Shown here piece by piece: positions 8,773 to 16,266 of a stretch of DNA of 39,971 bases. The stretch is from an uncultured Colwellia sp. (GTDB lineage: Bacteria; Pseudomonadota; Gammaproteobacteria; Enterobacterales; Alteromonadaceae), in the NCBI GenBank assembly GCA_913058245.1, contig CAJXQJ010000021.1, positions 1 to 39,971 on the forward strand, read 5' to 3'. Numbering within the stretch: the first letter of the stretch is position 1; each line of letters begins with the position of its first letter. Under the pieces are notes generated by a model, which ran no database searches, was not told the DNA's origin, and saw nothing but the letters and a program-made list of their open reading frames with translations. Made by a program: the position numbers and the translations under genes.

Positions 8773-8785
8773 CTGGTCTGTCCAG
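8773..8785 (-). promoter_or_regulatory. FadR-like operator upstream of fabB
   Basis: The plus-strand sequence CTGGTCTGTCCAG differs from the known FadR core CTGGTCnGACCAG at one defined position. Its placement around -38 relative to the predicted start fits FadR acting as an activator of fabB. The sequence is direct; function is by analogy with E. coli. Confidence 0.6.
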
Positions 8786-8801
8786 CGTACACTTGTACAC
8801 T
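8784..8801 (-). promoter_or_regulatory. FabR-like operator upstream of fabB
   Basis: AGCGTACACTTGTACACT is a near-perfect palindrome (AGcGTACA-CT-TGTACaCT) of the kind bound by the TetR-family repressor FabR in gammaproteobacteria. It overlaps the FadR-like site by two bases. It also lies in the fabB-mnmC divergent spacer, about 90 bases from mnmC. Confidence 0.6.
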
Positions 8802-8891
8802 GAATTTTTGCATTTTTATGACAGAGCTCAATAATACGCGGTAAAATAACCTTTTTTTGGCTATAACAACAAGTAAGAAGATTGTAAAAAA

Positions 8892-10895
8892 GTGATTGAA
8901 CAAACAAAAATTAGCTTTCAAAAAGATGGCTCGCCATACTCTACTCAGTTTGACGACATTTATTTCGATACCGCTCAAGGCACTAAACAAAGCGAGTGCG
9001 TATTTATTGAAGGCAATAATATTGAAAATCGATTGGCAAATAACTCAGGAACATTTGTTATTGCTGAAACTGGTTTTGGTACTGGCTTAAATTTTTTGCT
9101 GACCTTAAAGATTTTTCAACAATTACAGCAAAAAAATGAAGACGTTACTAATAAAAGTCATCTACACTTTATCAGTGTTGAAAAATATCCATTGTCAAAA
9201 GAGCAGCTGACTCAATCACTCACCATTCTTCCTGAGCTTAACGAATTAAGTCAGCAACTAATTGCGCAATACCCTGAACAACCCGCAGGCGAAGTAACAC
9301 TCACATTTCTTGATGATACAGTCACCTTACAACTTATATTTAATGACGCCACCCTTGCTCTTTCTTCTTTAGCTGTAAAAAAACATCCTCGACATATGGC
9401 AATGGTCGACGCTTGGTTTCTTGATGGGTTTTCGCCTGCAAAGAACCCAGAAATGTGGCAGCCTGCATTATTTCAGCAAATAACTCGGCTCTCCAAAGAA
9501 CAAGCAAGCATCGCCACTTTTACTGTATCAGGTAAGGTCAAACGATTGCTTATATCAGCGGGCTTTAGAGTTGAAAAACGTCTTGCTGATGGTAAAAAAA
9601 GTGAAATGCTGTCAGGAGTATTTCAGCGAAACTCAAACTCAGGAAAAGGTTATCAACAACGACCATTAATTACCAAACCTCAACATGTCAGTATTATTGG
9701 TGGTGGTATTGCCTCAGCCTGCGCTGCCTATGCATTAACAAAACGTGGCGTAAAGGTTACCGTTTATTGCCAAGATTTCAGTGTTGCTCAAGGCGCATCA
9801 AGTAATAACATTGGCGCTCTCTACCCGCTTATTCATCAACAGACCGATGACATTAGTTTATTTTATCAGCAAGCCTTTAATTACGCTGTTAATCACTATA
9901 AAAACATTGCTGAGCAAGGCTTTAGTTATGATCATGATTGGTGCGGGTTATTAGAAATATCATACAAGCCAGCTTTGGAGTTACGTCAACAGCATATTGC
10001 CAATTCCAACATTTGGCCTAATAGTCTGCTACACGGCGTCAATAAAAAACAAGCTTCTGAATTGGCGAGTATAGAATTAGCTCACGGCGGTTTATTTTTC
10101 CCAAAAGCTGGCTGGATTGCACCCGCACAACTTGTCAAAGCCATATTTAAGGCCGCAGAGTCGACCAATCGTCTTCGTATTGAAACAGGTTATAAAATAG
10201 AAAAAATTAGCCAGCAAGTCGACGGTAAATGGTTATTACACAGCACAACAGAAAATATTAAAGCCAGTGTGCTAATTTATTGTGGCGGCGCGCAAGGCAT
10301 TCCATTAAATACCATTAAAGAGTTACCATTAAGCTCCGTACGCGGGCAAGTAACGAGTATGGCAAGCAACGAAAAATTTAAAAATTTATCAACGGTTATA
10401 TGTCACAAAGGCTACTTAACACCTGCAAATAACAACTTACACTGCATAGGCGCAACATTTCAGAAAAATAACTTTGATACCGAGGCAAAACCAGAAGAAG
10501 ACCAATTTAATCTTGATATGCTTGAAAAGTGTTTACCTGGCTTAAGTTCTTGGCAAACCAGCGATATTGTTAGCAGTAAAGCCCGCTTACGTTGTATGAC
10601 GCCAGATCATTTGCCTATGGTTGGCGCTATGCCTGATATCGACGCCCATAAAATAGCATATGCCCATTTAAGCAAAGACAAGCGCTGGCGCTATGATCAA
10701 CAAGCGCCGATTATTGATAACTTATATATGATGACAGGCTTGGGTGCGCGAGGCTTATGCACAGCTCCACTACTGGCTGAAATTCTAACTGCAGACATTT
10801 GTGGCACACCTTACCCGCTCAATAACGAGCAGCTATTTAACCTAGCGCCAAACCGTTTCGTTATTCGCGATATTATTCGCAGAAAATTCGATTAA
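8892..10895 (+). CDS. mnmC: Bifunctional tRNA 5-methylaminomethyl-2-thiouridine biosynthesis protein MnmC
   Basis: Makes the last two modifications of the wobble uridine mnm5s2U34 in tRNAs for Lys, Glu and Gln. The FAD domain removes the carboxymethyl group and the methyltransferase domain then methylates with SAM. 667 residues cover both domains: a methyltransferase at about 1-250, with the SAM loop [10 protein letters not shown] (59-68) and [15 protein letters not shown] (175-189), and an FAD oxidoreductase from about 264, with [16 protein letters not shown] (266-281). Start is GTG; a GTAAGAAG stretch lies about 12 bases upstream. Neighbours fabB and yfcL match the E. coli order. Confidence 0.96.
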   Translation: MIEQTKISFQKDGSPYSTQFDDIYFDTAQGTKQSECVFIEGNNIENRLANNSGTFVIAETGFGTGLNFLLTLKIFQQLQQKNEDVTNKSHLHFISVEKYPLSKEQLTQSLTILPELNELSQQLIAQYPEQPAGEVTLTFLDDTVTLQLIFNDATLALSSLAVKKHPRHMAMVDAWFLDGFSPAKNPEMWQPALFQQITRLSKEQASIATFTVSGKVKRLLISAGFRVEKRLADGKKSEMLSGVFQRNSNSGKGYQQRPLITKPQHVSIIGGGIASACAAYALTKRGVKVTVYCQDFSVAQGASSNNIGALYPLIHQQTDDISLFYQQAFNYAVNHYKNIAEQGFSYDHDWCGLLEISYKPALELRQQHIANSNIWPNSLLHGVNKKQASELASIELAHGGLFFPKAGWIAPAQLVKAIFKAAESTNRLRIETGYKIEKISQQVDGKWLLHSTTENIKASVLIYCGGAQGIPLNTIKELPLSSVRGQVTSMASNEKFKNLSTVICHKGYLTPANNNLHCIGATFQKNNFDTEAKPEEDQFNLDMLEKCLPGLSSWQTSDIVSSKARLRCMTPDHLPMVGAMPDIDAHKIAYAHLSKDKRWRYDQQAPIIDNLYMMTGLGARGLCTAPLLAEILTADICGTPYPLNNEQLFNLAPNRFVIRDIIRRKFD

Positions 10896-10911
10896 GGCAA
10901 TTAAGGTGAAT

Positions 10912-11184
10912 TTACGCGGTAAATGCAGTATTTAATTGCTGCCAATATTCTTGCACTATCTGGCGATCTTGCGGGCTAAGTTCCGTGCGGGCTGCCTGTA
11001 ATTTTTCACTTATATTGTCAGCGAGTGCTTGCGTAAGTTGCTGTGATTCATCTCCATATTCACTGCCCGCTAAACTAATAAAACCACGTAAATAACTGCC
11101 CGCGAATAGCTCATCGGCACTAACATCTTGCGATACTTGCTCATCTAGGTAGTGATATAACGCGGTAAGGTTTTCAAATGTCAT
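10912..11184 (-). CDS. yfcL: YfcL family protein
   Basis: 90 residues from the ATG at 11184, which has GGAA six bases upstream; a TTG four codons earlier is possible but less likely. It matches the YfcL family by length and by the conserved segments DELFAGSYLRGFISLA and ELSPQDRQIVQEYW. It is small, acidic and soluble, and no biochemical function is known. It is convergent with mnmC, 16 bases apart, and follows the kinase-like gene on the minus strand. The position between mnmC and epmC is conserved with E. coli. Confidence 0.85.
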   Translation of the reverse strand: MTFENLTALYHYLDEQVSQDVSADELFAGSYLRGFISLAGSEYGDESQQLTQALADNISEKLQAARTELSPQDRQIVQEYWQQLNTAFTA

Positions 11185-11264
11185 ACTTAATTCCAAAGTC
11201 TAATAGGCTTAATAGTCAAAGCCTGTTCTATATATTAAAAGATTTACTTAAAATGCCTGAAAAA

Positions 11265-12398
11265 TTATTGTGGACTCGCCACCGGGTATAAAACTTGATC
11301 ATTGTAACCGGTAATAACCGGCAAATAGCCTGATAACTCCATATCGAGTTCACTATCACCTGTATCAGCAATTAACGGTCTTGCGGTTAACGCATTCAGC
11401 TTTGTTTTAGTGGCAATAATGTGTATGTTTTCTTTACCAATAGCACGAATAACTCTAGGGCTTAATTGTTGATTACCTCGACCAAAGATATGCCCTTGGC
11501 CACCAATTAAAGTGATCACAAGTTTAATACTGCCCTGAGTACGATTTTGAATTAATTGCCATAATTGCGGCTCAGTTAAATCACTGGCGAGTAATTCTTG
11601 CTCTTGCACTGCATCAACACCTAGTAAAGTATTATCTAATGCTAACTCTTCCATGACAAATGCCGTAGTAGAGCCTGAGCCGATAATAAATAGCTCATCA
11701 TCCATTTTAGAAATTATATCGGCAGCAATATCCTGCAAAACCAATTCGTCTGACTCTTTACCACCAGATTTCACCGCCTGAATATAGCGTAACTCAGATG
11801 GCACTTGCATTTCACCATAACGCTTGGCTTTGACAATACCTTGTCGAAATAAGCTTTCGTCAATATCCATCACATCAGCATCAGTCAAACTGACCAACTG
11901 ATTAGTGATCATTAACTCTACCACTCGCCCTGCCGCTTTTGGTGTAATTGCGTAAACCCCTGAATGGATTTTACAACCAGCAGGAATACCAAGTACTGGA
12001 AATTTATCACCAACAATATGGCACACGTTACGCGCCGTGCCGTCACCGCCAGCAAATAATAATAGGTCAATATCCAAAGTCATCAGCTTAGCAACTACTT
12101 GCTCGGTATCACGCTCATTGGTGACGTCACTTTTTAGTTGATATATCACCTCAGTGTCAAAACCTAACGTTCGAGCAGCATTCTCTCCCATCTCACCAGA
12201 TGCAGTATGAACGACAATATTATCTCGATAGGGCTTAAGGATTTCTAAAGCCAAAGCAGCTCTTGCATTAGATTTCGCTGTGGCGCCAAGTGCTAGCGCT
12301 TGCTCAGCAACACCTTCACCATCACTGCCTTTTAGTGCAACACTGCCGCCAATACCAGCAATGGGGTTTATCACTAAACCTAAGTTAAACTTTTTCAT
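11265..12398 (-). CDS. ATP-NAD kinase family protein (COG3199-like)
   Basis: 377 residues. The N-terminus has LVINPIAGIGGS (8-19) and the signature FAGGDGTARNV (115-125), with GGDGT at 117-121 as in NAD/diacylglycerol kinases. LGIPAGCKIHSGVYA follows. It belongs to the long ATP-NAD-kinase-like group, related to AcoX, rather than to the housekeeping NadK of about 290 residues. The phosphate donor and acceptor are not known, so NAD phosphorylation is only suggested. It lies 23 bases downstream of epmC and is probably co-transcribed with it. Confidence 0.85.
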   Translation of the reverse strand: MKKFNLGLVINPIAGIGGSVALKGSDGEGVAEQALALGATAKSNARAALALEILKPYRDNIVVHTASGEMGENAARTLGFDTEVIYQLKSDVTNERDTEQVVAKLMTLDIDLLLFAGGDGTARNVCHIVGDKFPVLGIPAGCKIHSGVYAITPKAAGRVVELMITNQLVSLTDADVMDIDESLFRQGIVKAKRYGEMQVPSELRYIQAVKSGGKESDELVLQDIAADIISKMDDELFIIGSGSTTAFVMEELALDNTLLGVDAVQEQELLASDLTEPQLWQLIQNRTQGSIKLVITLIGGQGHIFGRGNQQLSPRVIRAIGKENIHIIATKTKLNALTARPLIADTGDSELDMELSGYLPVITGYNDQVLYPVASPQ

Positions 12399-12421
12399 TA
12401 AGTTATCTCATATTATTCTTG

Positions 12422-13006
12422 TTAACATGTTTCAACAGTATTCGCTGTGTAGAGAAAATGTTCTGTTATTAACGGCCAAGGGCGTTGGTAATGTTCTGCA
12501 AGCACCTTAATTAAAATTTCGGCGTCTTTCGGAAAACCTACATTTAAATAACTGCAGACCTGTTGATAAACTTTTGCTTTAAAGGCAAAGCGGTCAGTTT
12601 CTCCTGAGCCCGATAAATTATCAGTTGAAACATCAAAGTCTTTACCTGCGGCAACACATAATGCCCATTCAATGGCTTGCGGTTTAATTTCAACTTTTTC
12701 AAAAGCTAGCTGTTGTTGCTGATCTCGACCATCCGGAACATACCAATAACCAAAGTCTTCTAGCTGACGGCGTGCTGCCCCTGCCAAGCACCAATGAGAA
12801 ATTTCATGTAGCGCACTCGCATAGTAGCCATGGGCAAATACAATTTGGTTAAACGAGCAACTTTCATTTACAGGAAGATATATAGGTTCATCATCGCCTT
12901 TGATTAAGCGTGTATTATATTGGTAAAAGAAAGTACTTTCGAAAAGCTCGATAAGATCCTGATAGTGGTGAATAACTTCAACACTTTTATTTTCTATACC
13001 TGACAT
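12422..13006 (-). CDS. epmC: Elongation factor P hydroxylase
   Basis: 194 residues, YfcM/EpmC family. The metal-binding core FAHGYYASALHEISHWC is at about 57-73, with H59, H67, E68 and H71 as likely ligands. The enzyme hydroxylates the beta-lysylated lysine of EF-P, after EpmA and EpmB have acted; neither is in this window. It is the first gene of a minus-strand set with the ATP-NAD-kinase-like gene and yfcL. Confidence 0.92.
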   Translation of the reverse strand: MSGIENKSVEVIHHYQDLIELFESTFFYQYNTRLIKGDDEPIYLPVNESCSFNQIVFAHGYYASALHEISHWCLAGAARRQLEDFGYWYVPDGRDQQQQLAFEKVEIKPQAIEWALCVAAGKDFDVSTDNLSGSGETDRFAFKAKVYQQVCSYLNVGFPKDAEILIKVLAEHYQRPWPLITEHFLYTANTVETC

Positions 13007-13177
13007 AATTACTAAATAACCTAGCTATCAACAGCTTTACTATACCTAACTTCATTAAAAGCTATTCTAACATTGTCGCTCTTTCACATCCATGTAATCA
13101 CGATATGTTGTTCATCCTAAACATATACGCTCCTGTTCATCCATACACTCGCGTTATACCGTACTTCCTGTACATAA

Positions 13178-13201
13178 AACGGCGATGATAACATCGCCGT
13201 T
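13178..13201 (-). terminator. Rho-independent terminator after the SPFH gene
   Basis: AACGGCGATG pairs with CATCGCCGTT over a 4-nt loop. On the minus strand TTTTATG follows. It lies about 62 bases past the stop of the SPFH gene. The rest of the 13007-13262 spacer has no gene, but carries a 13-base word (13077-13089) also found at 7303-7315. Confidence 0.82.
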
Positions 13202-13262
13202 ATTTCAACAATATTGGTTTATTCAGTACTGGTTTATACAATATTGACTTAAACAACAAAGC

Positions 13263-14132
13263 TTATTTTTTCTCAGTTCTCATATCTAAAATTGGCATAT
13301 TACCACTTCCTAATACCGTTGCTGGTAACTTGCCATCCCAGTTTTGGGCTTCAGTTAATTTCACAATGAGTGGATTGTTACCCAATGCTTTTGCTTTTGC
13401 GGTTATAGCCTGTGCTTCTGCTAAACCTTTAATACGAATAGACTCTGCTTCAGCAATGGCAACAAGTTTAATACCATCTGCTTTAGCTTTTGCAGTATTT
13501 ACATCTCGCTGAGCTTCTAGGTTTTGTCTTGCTAACTTATGCTTTTCTGCGTCTGCTAAGTTCTTTTCCGTTTGCTTTGTTTCGATTGAGGTTAAATATT
13601 TCGCTGGTAATTTAATGTTTTCAATCTGAATATTATCAACAGTAACGGGAAAATCTTTCATTTCTTCAATAAAATTAGCTTCAATGGCCTGAATTGCACT
13701 AGCACGATCTTGAATTAACTTTTCAGCATCATACTGGGGAATGACATCTTTAGTTGCCGAACGAAATCTTGGATCCAAAATACGACTTTCAAACTGAGAT
13801 AATCCGCCATATTGTCTGAAAAGCTCTAATGCTGCAGTTTTGTCAACTGTCCAGTTTACTGAAACACTAATAGTAACCGGCATTTGCTCTTTAGTGCTTG
13901 ATGCCATTCTTTCTTCATTTTTACGTGTTCTAACTTCAATTTCTTCAACACTATCAATAAAAGGCATTTTAAAATGCAGGCCTGGGTTAACTTGCTCTTT
14001 CGCTTCACTAAAGCGTTTTACAATTCCGATGTGCCCTTCGTTTACCGTATATACAGAGCCAACACCAATAATCACAGCAACGGCTACCGCCGCAATTGAC
14101 TTAACAGGTACGTTTAATTTCTCAACATTCAT
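13263..14132 (-). CDS. SPFH/prohibitin-family membrane protein
   Basis: 289 residues. One N-terminal transmembrane helix is at about 14-30 (AAVAVAVIIGVGSVYTV). A Band-7/SPFH domain follows at about 30-200 (EGHIGIVKRFSEAKEQVNPGL, then VDNIQIENIKLP), then an Ala/Lys/Glu-rich coiled coil at about 195-255. The order matches prohibitins, which form large membrane-associated rings and often modulate FtsH-type proteases or membrane domains. No NfeD or protease gene is adjacent. The Shine-Dalgarno AAGGAA is clear. It lies 40 bases after nhaA with no terminator visible between, so co-expression is likely. Confidence 0.88.
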   Translation of the reverse strand: MNVEKLNVPVKSIAAVAVAVIIGVGSVYTVNEGHIGIVKRFSEAKEQVNPGLHFKMPFIDSVEEIEVRTRKNEERMASSTKEQMPVTISVSVNWTVDKTAALELFRQYGGLSQFESRILDPRFRSATKDVIPQYDAEKLIQDRASAIQAIEANFIEEMKDFPVTVDNIQIENIKLPAKYLTSIETKQTEKNLADAEKHKLARQNLEAQRDVNTAKAKADGIKLVAIAEAESIRIKGLAEAQAITAKAKALGNNPLIVKLTEAQNWDGKLPATVLGSGNMPILDMRTEKK

Positions 14133-14172
14133 AACTATTCCTTTTTATTTTAAAACCATTTTATTATTTTGA

Positions 14173-15363
14173 TTACTTTCCTAAACTTTCAGCTTCTTTT
14201 TCAACGCCACCTTTAATCACAAAATAACCGAAAACACCCGAAATTAATGAACCGATAACAATGCCTAGTCGGTCTTGAAAAATAAGATTACCACTACTTC
14301 CTGTCTCAAAAGCTAGCGAACCAATAAACAAACTCATAGTAAAACCAACACCACACAAAATGGCAGCCCCGTAAAGTAAACGCCAATTTACATGTTTAGG
14401 TAATTGTGCAAAACCTAATTTAATAGCGATAAAACAAAAGCCAAAAACCCCAATTTGTTTACCCACAATCAAGCCAACAATTATACCAAGTGGTACAGGT
14501 GACATAACTTGCTCGATACCTACACCTGAAAAACTGATACCAGCATTAGCAAAAGCAAATACAGGCAGAATAATAAAGGCAACTAATGAATGCAGATTAT
14601 GCTCAAGTGATTTCAACGGTGAAGGCTCATCTTCTTTACCTTTAATAGGAATAAAAAATGCCAAAACAACACCTGCTAATGTCGCATGCACACCTGATTT
14701 TAGCACTGCTACCCAAAGTACAATTCCTAAAAAGATATAAGGTGCAGTACTGGTTACGCCACGTTTGTTCATGGTAAATAAAATGGCTAAAATAACCGCA
14801 GCAAAAATCAACGACAACATAGAAAGCTGGTCGGTATAGAATACGGCGATGACAATAATGGCGCCCAAGTCATCAAAGATTGCTAATGAGGTTAAAAATA
14901 CTTTCAATTGCAACGGCACCTTACTGCCAATGACAGACAATATACCTAACGCAAAAGCAATATCTGTCGCCGTAGGGATCGCCCAACCATTGATAGCTTC
15001 TGGATCATTATAATTAAAGGCGACATAACATAATGCTGGAATTAACATCCCCCCTAATGCGCCAATTGCTGGCAAGGTTATTTGACCTGGTTTAGATAAA
15101 TCGCCTTCTAAGAATTCTCGTTTTAGCTCTAGGCCAACGAGAAAGAAAAATAACGCCATTAAACCATCATTAATCCACAACAAAAGTGGCTTCGCTATTT
15201 CAAAGCTACCGACGGCAACTTTAACAGGTACATCAAGTAACATGTCGTAGTATGTTATGAGTGGAGAATTAGCAATTATCATTGCTGCAACTGCAGCAAA
15301 CATTAGAATTATTCCACTTGCCGCTTCTAATTTTAGGAAATCGTTAATACTTTTAATTATCAT
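14173..15363 (-). CDS. nhaA: Na+/H+ antiporter NhaA
   Basis: 396 residues with about twelve hydrophobic helices, normal for NhaA. Exchanges cytoplasmic Na+ for external H+ across the inner membrane. The ion-binding aspartates are present: D134 (TATDIAFALG) and the pair D164-D165 (SLAIFDDLGAI), matching E. coli D133 and D163-D164. The early motif LFFFLVGLELKREFL is also present. The SPFH gene follows downstream, and a divergent Lrp/AsnC gene starts 238 bases upstream. Confidence 0.96.
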   Translation of the reverse strand: MIIKSINDFLKLEAASGIILMFAAVAAMIIANSPLITYYDMLLDVPVKVAVGSFEIAKPLLLWINDGLMALFFFLVGLELKREFLEGDLSKPGQITLPAIGALGGMLIPALCYVAFNYNDPEAINGWAIPTATDIAFALGILSVIGSKVPLQLKVFLTSLAIFDDLGAIIVIAVFYTDQLSMLSLIFAAVILAILFTMNKRGVTSTAPYIFLGIVLWVAVLKSGVHATLAGVVLAFFIPIKGKEDEPSPLKSLEHNLHSLVAFIILPVFAFANAGISFSGVGIEQVMSPVPLGIIVGLIVGKQIGVFGFCFIAIKLGFAQLPKHVNWRLLYGAAILCGVGFTMSLFIGSLAFETGSSGNLIFQDRLGIVIGSLISGVFGYFVIKGGVEKEAESLGK

Positions 15364-15601
15364 ATGTTCTTATTTTTCAAATATGCGTCTCGACATAATA
15401 TGTCACAAAACAGAATTATACAAACTTGTAATCGTATTAAGATGTAATAGCATAACAAAATGATAAAAATTCGGAAATTGATACAAATATCGAAAATTAT
15501 TCATATTTATAGTAAATGAACTAGCAATGTGGGATTTAATAAGTGTAATATTTAACAAATGAAAAATATCAAACTGACCCCGTCAAAAGGCACCAGCATT
15601 A

Positions 15602-16072
15602 ATGAAAAAACTAGATGATATCGACTTACGTATATTAACGTTACTCTATAAGGATGCTGATATTACCAATAAAGAATTAGCATCGAAAATCGGTATTGCA
15701 CCATCAACTTGTTTAGAGCGCGTAAAGCGTATGAAAAGCAATGGTGTCATTAATAATGCGTTTATCGACATTAACTTTAAAAGTATCGGCGGCAATATCG
15801 AAGCAATAGCAGCGATCAAGCTACAGCCCTATTCAGAGCTCATAGTTAACCAATTGCGAGATGATTTATTAAAGCTGCCAGAAATTATCAGCTTGTATCA
15901 TATGGGTGGCAGCTATGACTATTTTATTCATATGTCTGTTAAGGATAGTGAACACTTACGTCAATTTGTTTTCAATGCTATTACCTCCCGTGAAGAAGTC
16001 ACCACGGTAGAAACATCACTGATTTTTGAGCATAGCCGAAGCGGCGTACTGCCTAACTTTGATGACGAGTAG
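15602..16072 (+). CDS. Lrp/AsnC-family transcriptional regulator
   Basis: 156 residues. The N-terminal helix-turn-helix is at about 5-60 (DDIDLRILTLLYKDADITNK, then LASKIGIAPSTCLERVKRM). A RAM/AsnC ligand-binding beta-alpha domain follows from about 65 to 145 (YHMGGSYDYFIHMSVKD). These proteins form octamers and respond to small effectors, mostly amino acids. It is divergent from nhaA and convergent with the TonB receptor; the target is not evident. Confidence 0.92.
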   Translation: MKKLDDIDLRILTLLYKDADITNKELASKIGIAPSTCLERVKRMKSNGVINNAFIDINFKSIGGNIEAIAAIKLQPYSELIVNQLRDDLLKLPEIISLYHMGGSYDYFIHMSVKDSEHLRQFVFNAITSREEVTTVETSLIFEHSRSGVLPNFDDE

Positions 16073-16189
16073 ATTGTAGATATTCGTAGTGAAAAATATA
16101 GGGCCTTATTTAGCTTTCTCACCGACCAAATAAAAGTCTTATTTCAAACAGTATTGATATAAGTTGATAAATAGCTCCCTTAAATAAAA

Positions 16190-16215
16190 AACGCCTAGCA
16201 TTTTTACTAGGCGTT
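16190..16215. terminator. Bidirectional terminator between the AsnC-family gene and the TonB receptor
   Basis: AACGCCTAG pairs with CTAGGCGTT over an 8-nt loop. It has A-tracts on the left and T-tracts on the right, so it can act for both converging genes. Confidence 0.85.
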
Positions 16216-16266
16216 TTTATCTGCAACAATTGTCAGGACTTATCTGACATGTTCATTATCTTCAAA

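Noticed and set aside
8727..8990. 87-codon minus-strand frame across the fabB-mnmC spacer
   Set aside because: It covers the operators and the mnmC start; no ribosome binding site and no recognisable content.
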